From NCBI GenBank assembly GCA_036001065.1, contig DASYUQ010000053.1, forward strand, positions 1 through 49,525: a DNA stretch of 49,525 nucleotides, given 5' to 3'. This DNA comes from Candidatus Methylomirabilota bacterium (GTDB lineage Bacteria; Methylomirabilota; Methylomirabilia; Rokubacteriales; CSP1-6). The notes under the pieces were generated by a model. It searched no databases and was not told the DNA's origin. It saw only the letters and a list, made by a program, of their open reading frames with translations. A program made the translations under genes and the position numbers. The number at the start of each line of letters is the position of its first letter. The stretch's first letter is position 1. Below, in pieces: positions 23,236 to 31,741 of this stretch.

Positions 23236-24362
23236 CGCTGGAGCGACAGCGCGGAGCGGTAGACGCGCGCCGTTGCCTCGACCTGGCGCGCGAGATCGAA
23301 GCGCTCGACTGCCGCCGCCCGGGCAGCGGCGCCCAGCCGCTGCGCGCGGTCAGGATCGCCGAGCAGCGCGCACAGCGCGCGGGCCAGCGCGCGGGGATCC
23401 GCCGGGGGCACGAGCAGGCCGGTGGTCCCGTCGCCCACGACCTCGGGCGTGCCGTCGACCGCGGTGGCCACGACCGGCCGGGCCATCGCCCCCGCCTCGA
23501 TCGCGGTCAGAGGCATGCCCTCGTAGAGCGAGGGCAGCGCGAGGACGTCGATGGCATCGAGCAGCCGCGCGATGTCGGTCCGGAATCCGGTGAAGATCAC
23601 CGATGCCGCCAGGCCCGTGTCGCGGGCGCGCGCCTCCAGCGCCCCCCGGAGGCTGCCGTCGCCGACCACCAGCAAGCGGGCGTCGGGAACCTCGCCCAGC
23701 ACCGCCGGCCAGGCGTCCAGCAGGTAGAGGTGGCCCTTCTGGGCCTCGAGCCGGCCCACCACGCCCACCACCGGCGTTTGGCCATCGAACCCCAGCTCCT
23801 TGCGCACGGCCTCGCGGTCGCGCCCGGGCGCGAACGCGGAAAGGTCCCGGCCGTTGGGCACGACGACGATCTTGTGGGGCGGGTAGCCTTTGCCCCGGGT
23901 GAGGAAGTCACGCGCCGCCTCCGACACGGCGATGACCCGATCCACACACCGCGCGACGAGGCGGTCGGGCAGGAACGATCCCCGGATCGCGCCGCGCCGC
24001 CATCCCTCGCGCCCGTGATAGGTCTCCACGACCGCCGGGACGCCATGCCAGCGGGCGAGCGGCGCGGCCACGGCGGTGGAGCGGAAGAGGTGCGGGTTCA
24101 CGATGTCCGGGCGCACGCGGTCGATGAACCGGCCGAGCCGCCGGACTGCGGTCGTCCCGAGCCAGCCCTCGGCCTGAACGGCCAGCGTGTCGACCCGCGT
24201 GCGGCCGAGATCCGGGGCGAAGGCGTCGAGCAGCGGCGCCGGCGCGGCCAGCGCCAGGCTGAACTCGGCGGGGTCGAGGCGCTGCAGCAGCGCCAGCACC
24301 ACCTCTTCCACGCCGCCCCGCGCGGGCGAGGTGAGCACGAACATCAGACGGATGCGCCTCAC
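23232..24362 (-). CDS. Glycosyltransferase family 4
   Basis: 376 residues from a GTG that overlaps the upstream stop (GTGA). The GT-B fold has MFVLTSPARGGVEEVVLALL (glycine loop), NPHLFRSTAV, VIAVSEAARDFL, VVVPNGRDLSAF, GVVGRLEAQKG and the E-x7-E motif LPSLYEGMPLTAIEAGA. It transfers a sugar from a nucleotide donor onto a lipid-linked acceptor in the cytoplasm. Specific sugar unknown. Confidence 0.87.
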   Translation of the reverse strand: MRRIRLMFVLTSPARGGVEEVVLALLQRLDPAEFSLALAAPAPLLDAFAPDLGRTRVDTLAVQAEGWLGTTAVRRLGRFIDRVRPDIVNPHLFRSTAVAAPLARWHGVPAVVETYHGREGWRRGAIRGSFLPDRLVARCVDRVIAVSEAARDFLTRGKGYPPHKIVVVPNGRDLSAFAPGRDREAVRKELGFDGQTPVVGVVGRLEAQKGHLYLLDAWPAVLGEVPDARLLVVGDGSLRGALEARARDTGLAASVIFTGFRTDIARLLDAIDVLALPSLYEGMPLTAIEAGAMARPVVATAVDGTPEVVGDGTTGLLVPPADPRALARALCALLGDPDRAQRLGAAARAAAVERFDLARQVEATARVYRSALSLQR

Positions 24363-25693
24363 GCCGCCACTCCGTTGGCCGGGTCGGTTCCAGCCCCCGC
24401 CCCGGTCGTCGGGCCTGTTCGAGCGCCGGCGTCATTGGTCGGGCTGTTTCGAGCGCCGGCCTCGGTCGTCGGGCCGTTTCGAGCGCCGGCGAAGCCGGCG
24501 CCACCGGTGCTGGGGGAGGCCTCGGAGGGGGCCGCCCAGGCCACCTCCGATTTAATCCGCAGGTCGTCGAGGATCACGTCGTACACGCGCGTGATGTGGT
24601 CCACGGAGCGGTCGATCGGCGTCGTGGCCAGCAGCACGGCGTCGGCCGTCGGCTCGCTCGGGTGGTAGCCGTGCATCCCCGCGAAGCGGAACGTCCCCAT
24701 GTGGCTGGGGCAGACGAGGACGCCGGGTTTCATCAGGAAGAGCAGGTGGTAATAGCGGCCGTCCTCGAACCACACGCCCAGGCGCGCGAGCTCGGCGCGA
24801 TCGAGGAGCTGGCCGCACGGGTGGTCGGCGAGCAGGTCCAGCAGGCGCTGGCGGGCCCGGTCGTTCCACACCCAGAAGCGGGCCATCGTCGAGTCGTAGG
24901 CTGGCAGGTAGTCGTCGGGCACCCGCAGCCCCAGCGTCGCCACGTCCCGGGCCAGGTCGTAGGTCCATCGCACCGGCGTCATGCCGTGGTCGGAGAAGAC
25001 GAACATCCGGACGTCGTCGCGCGCGCGGGTGGCCGCGTCCCACACCCGCCGCAGCCCCGCCTCGTACCAGGCGAGCTGCGCCGTCACCCCGTCGGGCTCG
25101 TGCACGTGGAGGTGCAGGTAACTGTCGAGCCCGCTCAGGTAGAGGAAGAGGACGCGCGCCTCGGACTCGGCGGCCCGCCCCGGCGCCAGGGCCAGGATCT
25201 CAGCATCGGTGTGCGCGTGATAGTTGTAGCACTCGTAGCGGATGCCGGCGTCGCGCAGCTCGTCGAAGATCGAGCGGCAGTCGAGCCCGCCCGGCTGATA
25301 GATGTCGCGCTTTTCGGTGAGGTCGAAGTGCGCGAGATGCGCCACGGGGTAGTCGTAGATGGAGAAGTAGCCGCTGTAGCCGCTCAGCCGGCGCGAGGCG
25401 CGCTTGATCATGCGCCGGGCGAGGGGGTTCTCGATGAGCGGACCCGGCAGCCTCCGCAGCGGACGCGTCCAGCGGAAGGGCGAACGGTCGGGCGCCAGGT
25501 AAAAGAGGTTCCAGTGGCCGTGCTGGCCGGGATAGCGGCCCGAGAGCAGGCTGGGAATCGCTCCCGAGCTGTAGCCAAGGATGGTCACGAGCCAACGTTT
25601 TTCGACGAGCACGTCGTCGAGGAACGGGCGGCTGCGGATCAGCTCCCAGCCCAGCGCGTCGACGAGAACGTAGATCGAGAGCGGCGGCTTCAT
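24359..25693 (-). CDS. Alkaline phosphatase-superfamily phosphodiesterase-like protein with repeat-derived tail
   Basis: 444 residues. The core (1 to about 395) is a type I phosphodiesterase/nucleotide pyrophosphatase fold: VDALGWEL (metal Asp), GYSSGAIPSLLSGRYPGQHG (Ser nucleophile region), FSDHGM (Asp, His) and MHGYHPSEP (His). It could release or transfer a phosphate-linked group on the polysaccharide precursor. The last 45 residues are different: Gly/Ala/Thr/Pro-rich with four 10-residue units (GARNGPTTEA and variants), encoded by a copy of the two-hairpin repeat plus 30-bp tandem repeats. The native protein probably ended near DDLRIK and read through into the repeat. Overlaps the next gene by 4 bp. 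Confidence 0.8.
   Translation of the reverse strand: MKPPLSIYVLVDALGWELIRSRPFLDDVLVEKRWLVTILGYSSGAIPSLLSGRYPGQHGHWNLFYLAPDRSPFRWTRPLRRLPGPLIENPLARRMIKRASRRLSGYSGYFSIYDYPVAHLAHFDLTEKRDIYQPGGLDCRSIFDELRDAGIRYECYNYHAHTDAEILALAPGRAAESEARVLFLYLSGLDSYLHLHVHEPDGVTAQLAWYEAGLRRVWDAATRARDDVRMFVFSDHGMTPVRWTYDLARDVATLGLRVPDDYLPAYDSTMARFWVWNDRARQRLLDLLADHPCGQLLDRAELARLGVWFEDGRYYHLLFLMKPGVLVCPSHMGTFRFAGMHGYHPSEPTADAVLLATTPIDRSVDHITRVYDVILDDLRIKSEVAWAAPSEASPSTGGAGFAGARNGPTTEAGARNSPTNDAGARTGPTTGAGAGTDPANGVAA
24379..24498. repeat. 30-bp tandem repeat, about four units, inside the AlkP-like gene
   Basis: Units begin TCGGGC at 24409, 24439 and 24469, each with TTCGAGCGCCGGC, and a more diverged one lies at 24379. 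The unit is one arm of hairpin 1 of the adjoining dispersed repeat plus its flank, so it seems to have been amplified from it. It encodes the 10-residue tail units. Confidence 0.8.
24477..24550 (-). repeat. Two-hairpin 3'-end repeat, copy 2
   Basis: Hairpin 1 is GCGCCGGC (24483-24490) with GCCGGCGC (24494-24501), 3-nt loop. Hairpin 2 is TCGGAGGGGGCC (24522-24533) with GGCCACCTCCGA (24539-24550), one mismatch. It is joined by CTGGGGGAGGCC as in copies 1 and 3. It lies in the 3' end of the leftward gene in the same relative direction as the other copies. Confidence 0.8.
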
Positions 25694-25700
25694 GGTCTCC

Positions 25701-26924
25701 TCATGTGTTCCGGACGCACCACCGCCACAGAGCGACGACAGTCTGACGCTGCCCGGCGGCGTCCCGGGGCTGCACCGCGCTGGACAACGGCAGCAGGTGC
25801 GCGATCTCGTCGAGCGCGGCGCAGGAGCGTCCCAGGGCGAGATAGGCGCTGGCGCCGGCGGCGTAGAGCAGCGCGCGCGGGGTCGAGATCCAGAACAGGC
25901 GCGCCGCCCTCCGGGGAGAGATCGGCAGGGGCGCTGGCATGGGGTTCAGGGCGATCTTGGCCCAGTCCCACAGGCGGCGCCCGAACGGGCGCGTCCGCGC
26001 GTACCGCGTCAGCAGCGGTGGCAGGTCGTCGCTCACGCCCAGGAGCTGCTCCAGCTCCCAGCGGAGCAGGCCGGCGACGGCAGGCACGGCGGTGAGGGCC
26101 TGCCGGCGGAGCCACTCGCGTTGGGTCTCGAGCGCGGCCCACGCCGGGGGCCCGTCGAAATGGTCGGCCGGGTCGATCTTCGCGCGCGCGGCGCGCTCCA
26201 GGTCGTCCAGGAACGTCCCAGGCAGGCGGGTCTGGAGCGACGGCGTTTCCGCCAGGAGCCGCGCGAACGCCGCCGGCCGGCGGTGGTAGAGAGCGGTGTG
26301 AGTGCCCGTGAAGGCGAGCGCGGAGCCGGCGAGGTCCAGCGTGAGCTTGAGCCGCTGGTACGAGGCATCCAGCAGCGCGTCGCCCGCCAGGTGGCTCACG
26401 CGGTCGTAGGTGGCGAGCTGCTCGATCGTGCGGTTGAAAGTGAGGTGGAGCGCGTCCTCCCGGGGGATCTGGTAGGGCTCGAAGGGGGGAATCGCGTCCA
26501 GTACGTCGCCGGGCCCCCACAACACCTTACCGTGCTGGCGCAGGTCGTGGACGAAGATGGAGGGCCGGGCCCGCCGCCCGAAGAAGGCGAGATCGAGGGG
26601 CCCGAACTCGACCTCGGCCCGGACGCCGCGGGCGGCCAAGCCCGCGCTCGCCTCGCGGCCCCAGGCCGTGAACTGGCGGCACCGCCGCCGGACCTCGGGC
26701 TCGCTGGTCAGGACGACGAAGAACTCGAAGTCGCCCAGGACCTTCAAGGCATCGCCCAGCGGGAGCACGCTGCCCTCACCCCGTGCGAAGCTTCCGGTGA
26801 GCACCACGGCGACCAGCGCCCGGGCTGGCAGGTGCTGGGTCAGGAACCTGACGCACTCCTCGAGCGCGGGACGGATGCGTTCTTCGTGTCGTGGCTCGCG
26901 ACAGAGAGGGAACTCGAGGTTCAC
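25701..26924 (-). CDS. Nucleotidyltransferase-domain protein
   Basis: 407 residues. The N-terminal third has a nucleotidyltransferase fold signature (VVLTGSFARGEGS, then GDFEFFVVL as the second acidic strand). The rest is mostly helical and of unknown function, with LTLDLAGSALAFTG and a weakly hydrophobic C-terminal stretch. It might transfer a nucleotide or serve as a sugar-nucleotide enzyme for the operon, but I cannot name a substrate. It overlaps the kinase gene (26921) by 4 bp and ends 7 bp before the AlkP-like gene, so the three are probably co-translated. Confidence 0.75.
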   Translation of the reverse strand: MNLEFPLCREPRHEERIRPALEECVRFLTQHLPARALVAVVLTGSFARGEGSVLPLGDALKVLGDFEFFVVLTSEPEVRRRCRQFTAWGREASAGLAARGVRAEVEFGPLDLAFFGRRARPSIFVHDLRQHGKVLWGPGDVLDAIPPFEPYQIPREDALHLTFNRTIEQLATYDRVSHLAGDALLDASYQRLKLTLDLAGSALAFTGTHTALYHRRPAAFARLLAETPSLQTRLPGTFLDDLERAARAKIDPADHFDGPPAWAALETQREWLRRQALTAVPAVAGLLRWELEQLLGVSDDLPPLLTRYARTRPFGRRLWDWAKIALNPMPAPLPISPRRAARLFWISTPRALLYAAGASAYLALGRSCAALDEIAHLLPLSSAVQPRDAAGQRQTVVALWRWCVRNT

Positions 26925-27574
26925 GCCGCCCGGACCCCCGCCGCCCTCTGCCGGCGCGCCAGGCGTGCCCGGATGACTGCCGCGGCCACTTCGGCAATGG
27001 CCTCGAGGCGCCCGGTGTTGATCAGGACCAGATCGGCCCAGACCTTCGTGGGCTCCACGAACCGCCCGTGAGCCGGCAACACCGTCGCCCGGTACTGCTC
27101 GAGGACGGACTCCGCGGTGCGGCCGCGCTCGGCGGTGTCCCGTGCGATCCGACGCGCCAGCCGGAGGCCGTCGGGCGCGTCCACGTAAATGCTGAGGTCG
27201 AGAAGGTCACGGACCAGCGGGTCGTGGAGCAGCAGGATGCCCTCGACCAGGACGACCTCGCGCGGCTCGAGCGGCTCGCCCGGCTCCAGCCGGCAGTGCG
27301 TGGCGAAGCAGTAGCGCGGTGGTATGATCCGGTCCCCGCGGCGGAGCGCTCCCAGGTGGGCGCGGAAGAGCTCCTGATCGAGGGCCGGGGGGACGTCGAA
27401 GTTGAGCTGTCTGCGGCCGGCCGGCTCCACATCGCTGCGGTCGCGGTAGTAGGCGTCATGGACCAGCAGGGCGACGCGCGGGGGGCCGAGGGCCGCGGCG
27501 ATCACCTGCACGAGCGCCGTCTTGCCGGCGCCGCTGCCGCCGGCGACGCCGACGAGATAGGGCGCGACTGTCAT
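26921..27574 (-). CDS. Uridine kinase-like P-loop kinase
   Basis: 217 residues. The P-loop GVAGGSGAGKTALVQ is followed by VHDAYYRDRSD and LNFDVPPALDQELF, the lid and substrate signatures of the uridine kinase / phosphoribulokinase family, with VVLVEGILLL as the second acidic strand. Uridine kinases phosphorylate uridine or cytidine with ATP or GTP. Within a polysaccharide operon it may supply UTP for sugar nucleotides or phosphorylate another small molecule. Starts at the ATGA overlap with the GT4 gene. Confidence 0.85.
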   Translation of the reverse strand: MTVAPYLVGVAGGSGAGKTALVQVIAAALGPPRVALLVHDAYYRDRSDVEPAGRRQLNFDVPPALDQELFRAHLGALRRGDRIIPPRYCFATHCRLEPGEPLEPREVVLVEGILLLHDPLVRDLLDLSIYVDAPDGLRLARRIARDTAERGRTAESVLEQYRATVLPAHGRFVEPTKVWADLVLINTGRLEAIAEVAAAVIRARLARRQRAAGVRAA

Positions 27575-28746
27575 GCCATCGCCTCCGCCGACTCCGCCCC
27601 CGCCACCTGGCCGAGCAGCGCCTCGTAGCGACGGGCAACCGTGGGCCAGCTGTAGCAGCGCTCGACCAGGGCCCGCGCATTGCACGCCAGCGTGTCCGCG
27701 GTGGTGCCGTCGCTCAGGAGCGTGAGCACGGCCTGGGCGGTGGCGTCGTCGCTATCGGCGACGAGCAGGTGGCGGCCGGCCGCCACGTCCCGGAGGCCGG
27801 AGAGGCTGCGCGGGGAGGCCACGATCGGCGTCCCCAGCGCCATCGCCTCGAGGATCTTATTCTTCATCCCGAAGCCGGCGCGGAGCGGGCTGACGTAGAC
27901 GCCGGCGCCCCAGATGCTGGGCCGGAGGTCGGGGACGGTGCCGGTGACGCGGACACCGGGCAGCGCGCCGAGCGCGCGCACGGCGGGGACGGGGTCCGCG
28001 CCGGCCACGACGAACTCGGCCCGCGGGACCGCCGCGCGCACCTTCGGGAAGATGACCGTCGCGAAGCGGCGCGCGGCGTCGACGTTGGGAGGCCAGGCCA
28101 GGTTGCCAGTGAAGACGATCCGCCCCGGCTGCCCCGCGCGGCGGAACTCGTACTGGCGCAGGTCGATGCCCGTCGGGATCACCTGGGTCCGCGCGCTCAG
28201 GCCGAGTCCGGCCAGGGCCGTGCGATCCTCCTCGGAGAGGACGACGCAGGCGTCGGCTGCCCCGAACCAGCGGTGCTCCCACGCCGCCTCGCGCCGCTCC
28301 AGAAGGCCGGCCCGCAGCCAGGCCCAGGGCGTGCGGGCCAGGCGCCTGAACTCCCGCGCGCGCAGCGCGCGCGAGTCGTGGATCGAGAGCACCGTGGGGA
28401 CGCCGTTGACGCGCGCCAGCGGCGCCAGGACGCCACCCTCCAGGTGAATCACGTCGGGGGCGAACCGCTCGAGGGCGCGTAGCACCGCCGCGCGGAGTCG
28501 GGCCACGCCCTCGTCGGGAGCGCCGGTCAGGGGATGTGACCAGCGCGCCAGCGGCACCGTCTCGGTCCAGGCGCAGAAAGGTATCGGCCACCGCTGCTGC
28601 TCGGGGGTCTCCGCGGGCGTAGCGGCGGCGATGAGGGCTACCCGGTGGTGGCGCGCGAGGTTCTGCAGCAGGTGCGCGGCCAGCACCCGGAAGCCGTCGT
28701 GGCAGGGCAGGTATGGCGTCATCTGCGAGACGATGAGGATACGCAT
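27571..28746 (-). CDS. Glycosyltransferase family 4 of the exosortase system (TIGR03087 type)
   Basis: 391 residues. MRILIVSQMTPYLPCHDGFR begins the GT-B fold, as in the sugar transferase that usually accompanies XrtA loci. VPTVLSIHDSRAL, VIPTGIDLRQYEF, FTGNLAWPPNVDAARRF and VSPLRAGFGMKNKILEAMALG (acceptor and donor motifs) follow. Cytoplasmic; sugar unknown. It begins 9 bp after the deacetylase stop. Confidence 0.87.
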   Translation of the reverse strand: MRILIVSQMTPYLPCHDGFRVLAAHLLQNLARHHRVALIAAATPAETPEQQRWPIPFCAWTETVPLARWSHPLTGAPDEGVARLRAAVLRALERFAPDVIHLEGGVLAPLARVNGVPTVLSIHDSRALRAREFRRLARTPWAWLRAGLLERREAAWEHRWFGAADACVVLSEEDRTALAGLGLSARTQVIPTGIDLRQYEFRRAGQPGRIVFTGNLAWPPNVDAARRFATVIFPKVRAAVPRAEFVVAGADPVPAVRALGALPGVRVTGTVPDLRPSIWGAGVYVSPLRAGFGMKNKILEAMALGTPIVASPRSLSGLRDVAAGRHLLVADSDDATAQAVLTLLSDGTTADTLACNARALVERCYSWPTVARRYEALLGQVAGAESAEAMA

Positions 28747-28755
28747 CGCGGCTCC

Positions 28756-29646
28756 TCAGGAGGCCGCGGAAGGTGCGAGCGCGGACGGCGACGGTCGGAT
28801 CTGGCCGAAGGCGGCCGCGACGGGCGTGAACGTGAACTCGCTCAGCAGGGCCGCGAGCTTGACCTCGGTACGCTCGAGCCCCACGTAATGGCGGAAGCGG
28901 TGGATTCGCTTCATCGGAAGGCGCGGCTGGTCGGGGTCGAGCTCCCACGGGTGCACGTAGAGCACGGCGGGCCGGCCCTCGCGCCGGTTCACGCTGGCGA
29001 TGGCCGCGCGGAGCAGTGCGAGCGGGAAGAGGCGGAAGAAGCCGCCGCCCAGGGGCAGGTTGACGCCCGCGAAGCGCGCGGTGCCGACCGGCACCTCCCA
29101 GAAGTCGACGCCGTCGCTCTCCAGGGCCACGTGGGGAAACCGGGGAGCGTCGGGGAAGCCGTAGCGGTCATGGGCGATGGGGTGCACGCTCGAGTCGTAC
29201 GCGTAGCCTTCCTCGTACAGCGTCGGCAACGCCCACGGCGTGTCGCGCCGGAGAGAGTAGTTCGGCGCCCGGTAGCCCCAGACGGCGTGGCCGGAGGCCT
29301 GCTCGAGCGCGCGCTTGGCGGCGCGGACGTCGCGACGAAAGCGCTCCGGCCCCAGCGCGGGCAGCAGCGTGTGGTCCCAGCCATGGGAGGCGATCTCGTG
29401 CCCGCGCTCGACGATGGTTCGCACCAGGCGGGGATGGCGTTGCGCGACGATCCCCAGCGTGAAGAAGGTGGCGCGGGCGCGGTAGCGCTCCAGGAGGTCG
29501 AGCAGCCGCTCGGTCTGGTCCACGACGCGGCTGGGCAGGCGCGCCAGGCCGTCGCCGCCGAGCGCTTCCGTGAACTCGACGCCGTGGTAGTACTCCTCGA
29601 CGTCGACGGTCAGGACGTTGACGGAACGGGCGGAATCAGGCGGCAC
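28756..29646 (-). CDS. Polysaccharide deacetylase of the exosortase system (TIGR03006 type)
   Basis: 296 residues. The NodB/CE4 motifs are visible: LTVDVEEYYHG (catalytic/metal Asp), HEIASHGWDH (metal His pair), GYRAPNYS, and YDSSVHPIAHDRYGFPDAP. These enzymes remove N-acetyl groups from GlcNAc-type residues. The lack of a signal peptide is usual for this subfamily. It overlaps the kinase-like gene by 11 bp. The C-terminal 45 residues are Ala/Pro/Ser-rich. Confidence 0.88.
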   Translation of the reverse strand: MPPDSARSVNVLTVDVEEYYHGVEFTEALGGDGLARLPSRVVDQTERLLDLLERYRARATFFTLGIVAQRHPRLVRTIVERGHEIASHGWDHTLLPALGPERFRRDVRAAKRALEQASGHAVWGYRAPNYSLRRDTPWALPTLYEEGYAYDSSVHPIAHDRYGFPDAPRFPHVALESDGVDFWEVPVGTARFAGVNLPLGGGFFRLFPLALLRAAIASVNRREGRPAVLYVHPWELDPDQPRLPMKRIHRFRHYVGLERTEVKLAALLSEFTFTPVAAAFGQIRPSPSALAPSAAS

Positions 29647-30688
29647 GCGAGCCCCCGAGCGCCAGGACCGCGCGCCAGCCGGCGGCGTCGCCGTCGCGCT
29701 CTACCACCGTGCGCTCGTCGTCGTTGAAGATGACGCCGAGCACGCGGTCGGGCCCCACCGCGTTCAGGCTGTCGCGCACCATCTCACGCGGCGTGCGGTT
29801 GGCGCGCACGACGAGGACGAAGCCGTCCACCAAGTCGCGCAGGATCCCGACGTCCGGGGACGGCAGCACCGGCGGCGTGTCGACGACGACGAAGTCGAAC
29901 CGCTCCCGCAGCCCCGCGAGGAGCGCGCGCAGGCGCGGTGACTTCAGCAGCTCGTAGGGCATCGACGAGACGGGCCCGGCGACGACGACGGCGAAGCCGA
30001 CGCCCTCGGGGCGCTCGAGGACGGCATCGAGGGTCATCGCATGATCGAGCAGGTAGCCCGAGAGTCCGCGGCTGTTGGGCAGCCCGAGATAGCGCGCCAC
30101 GCCGGGATGGCGGACGTCCACCTCGACCAGGGCGACGCGGGCATCGGGCGCCTGGGCCAGCGCGCCGGCGATGTTGATCGCCGAGATCGTCTTGCCGTCG
30201 CCCCGCGCGGGAGAAGAGATGGCCACCAGGCGGACGTCCCGCTCCCGGCGGAGGTTCTCGATGTGCAGGCGCACCGTGCGGTACTGCTCGGCGGCGAGGC
30301 TGGTTGGCTCCAGCAGGCTGACCAGGTGATCGTCGAGCTCGCCGGGCTCCGCCGCCGGCGGCGGCTCGAGGACGCTCTGGAACCCGCGGCCGCCCGCCTC
30401 CCGCGCCAGCGGCGCGCCGTAAGCCGGCGAGTGCGGACTGGACGGCGCGGCCTTGACCGTCTTCGGCGGCGCCGGGGGCCGGCTGGGGGCCGAGGGCGGT
30501 GTCGTCGCCGGGGCGACCGATGCTTTGGCGGGGGCGGCGGGCGGAGCAGCCGGCGGCGCCGCCGCGCTGACCGGCGTCGCTGGCGCGTCCGTCCGCTCGT
30601 CCACCGGACGGGGTTCAGCGGGAGAGACGCGCGGTTGGCTCTCGCGCTCCCGCTCGGCGTTCTCGAGCGCCTTGAAGAATTTGCTCAC
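29636..30688 (-). CDS. Tyrosine-kinase-like P-loop ATPase of the exosortase system (TIGR03018 type)
   Basis: 350 residues. The first about 110 residues are Pro/Ala-rich and disordered after a short helix (MSKFFKALENAERERE). The ATPase domain has an altered Walker A (SSPARGDGKTISAINIA), Walker A' (VALVEVDVRHPG) and Walker B (DFVVVDTPPVL), the trio of bacterial BY-kinases. BY-kinases work with Wzz-type proteins to set chain length. The usual C-terminal Tyr cluster is missing: the tail is ERDGDAAGWRAVLALGGSRAA without any Tyr, so autophosphorylation there is not possible. The partner is probably the Wzz-like protein at 31738. Confidence 0.86.
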   Translation of the reverse strand: MSKFFKALENAERERESQPRVSPAEPRPVDERTDAPATPVSAAAPPAAPPAAPAKASVAPATTPPSAPSRPPAPPKTVKAAPSSPHSPAYGAPLAREAGGRGFQSVLEPPPAAEPGELDDHLVSLLEPTSLAAEQYRTVRLHIENLRRERDVRLVAISSPARGDGKTISAINIAGALAQAPDARVALVEVDVRHPGVARYLGLPNSRGLSGYLLDHAMTLDAVLERPEGVGFAVVVAGPVSSMPYELLKSPRLRALLAGLRERFDFVVVDTPPVLPSPDVGILRDLVDGFVLVVRANRTPREMVRDSLNAVGPDRVLGVIFNDDERTVVERDGDAAGWRAVLALGGSRAA

Positions 30689-30778
30689 GGGCGTCCTCCC
30701 ATAGGTGTCATCAGTTCGCCTCGGAGGCGTGGGCCATGGCCCCCGGCCGCCCTGCGGCTTGCCAGACCGCTCTCAGGG

Positions 30779-31741
30779 TCACGGCAGCCAGCCGACGGCG
30801 TTCGCCGCGACGACCAGCATGACGATCAACACCAGGACGAGCACGGCGACACCGCCGCGCGCCGCCCATACGGCGCCCGGGCTGGGCACGAGGCTCGCCT
30901 GGCGCTTGCGCTTCCAATGAGGCCGTTCGCCCTCCTCGAGGTACTCGATCGCCTCGTCAACCATGGCCGCATCGATCCGCCGCTTGCTGTCGGCGTAGCC
31001 GCTGATCAGGCAGTGGTCGCAGACGATGTTCACGATCCTCGGGATGCCGCGGCTGTACTCGCTGACCTTCTGGACCGCCCCGTCCGTGAAGATGCCGGGG
31101 TCGGCGGCGCCGGCCACGCGCAGCCGGTGGCGGATGTAGAGCCGGGTCTCCTCCGGCGACAGCGGCCCGATGTGACAGCGGAGCCCGATGCGCTGCTTGA
31201 GCTGACGCAGCTCCAGCATGTTCAGCTTGACGCGCAGCTCGGGTTGCCCGACCAGCAGGATCTGAATCAGCTTCTGGTTCGTCGTCTCGAAGTTCGAGAG
31301 GAGACGGACGGCCTCCAGCGCCTCGACCGAGAGGTTCTGGGCCTCGTCGATGACCAGCACCGGGGACAATCCCTGCCGGTGCTGCTCGATGAGGAACTCG
31401 TTCAGCTCGAAGAGGCGCTGGGCGTGCGTGGTCGCGGTGGACTTGATGCCCCAGTCCTGCAGCATGTACTCGAGCAGCCCTTCGATGCTCAGCGCGGAGT
31501 TGTGGATGTAGGCGACCGGCGTGTTGCCGTCGAGCCGCTCCAGCAGCGTGCGGAGCAGCGTCGTCTTGCCCGTCCCGATCTCGCCGGTGAGCACGATGAA
31601 GCCCTTTCGCTCGCGTACGCCGTAGACGAGTTGGGCCAGCGCCTCGCGGTGCCGGACGGACTGGAAGAGGAACTTGGGGTCCGGTGTCGGGCTGAAGGGT
31701 GCGTCGCGGAGGCCGTAGAACTCGAGGTACATGCGGCTCAC
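30779..31741 (-). CDS. ExeA-like AAA ATPase of the exosortase system (TIGR03015 type)
   Basis: 320 residues. YGLRDAPFSPTPDPKFLF is the typical start of this family. Walker A is GEIGTGKTTLL, Walker B is LVIDEAQNL, and sensor motifs lie near LLSNFETTNQK and LLVGQPEL. A C-terminal membrane segment (VAVLVLVLIVMLVVAANAV) anchors it. Its function in XrtA loci is unproven; by analogy to ExeA it may act on the cell wall or on assembly. Overlaps the Wzz-like gene by 4 bp (ATGA). A 90-bp spacer to the next gene holds no recognised site. Confidence 0.88.
   Translation of the reverse strand: MSRMYLEFYGLRDAPFSPTPDPKFLFQSVRHREALAQLVYGVRERKGFIVLTGEIGTGKTTLLRTLLERLDGNTPVAYIHNSALSIEGLLEYMLQDWGIKSTATTHAQRLFELNEFLIEQHRQGLSPVLVIDEAQNLSVEALEAVRLLSNFETTNQKLIQILLVGQPELRVKLNMLELRQLKQRIGLRCHIGPLSPEETRLYIRHRLRVAGAADPGIFTDGAVQKVSEYSRGIPRIVNIVCDHCLISGYADSKRRIDAAMVDEAIEYLEEGERPHWKRKRQASLVPSPGAVWAARGGVAVLVLVLIVMLVVAANAVGWLP

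Noticed and set aside
24379-24498. CRISPR-like array from the regular 30-bp spacing
   Set aside because: The units are contiguous, without unique spacers, and lie inside a coding frame as 10-residue repeats. No cas genes are present.
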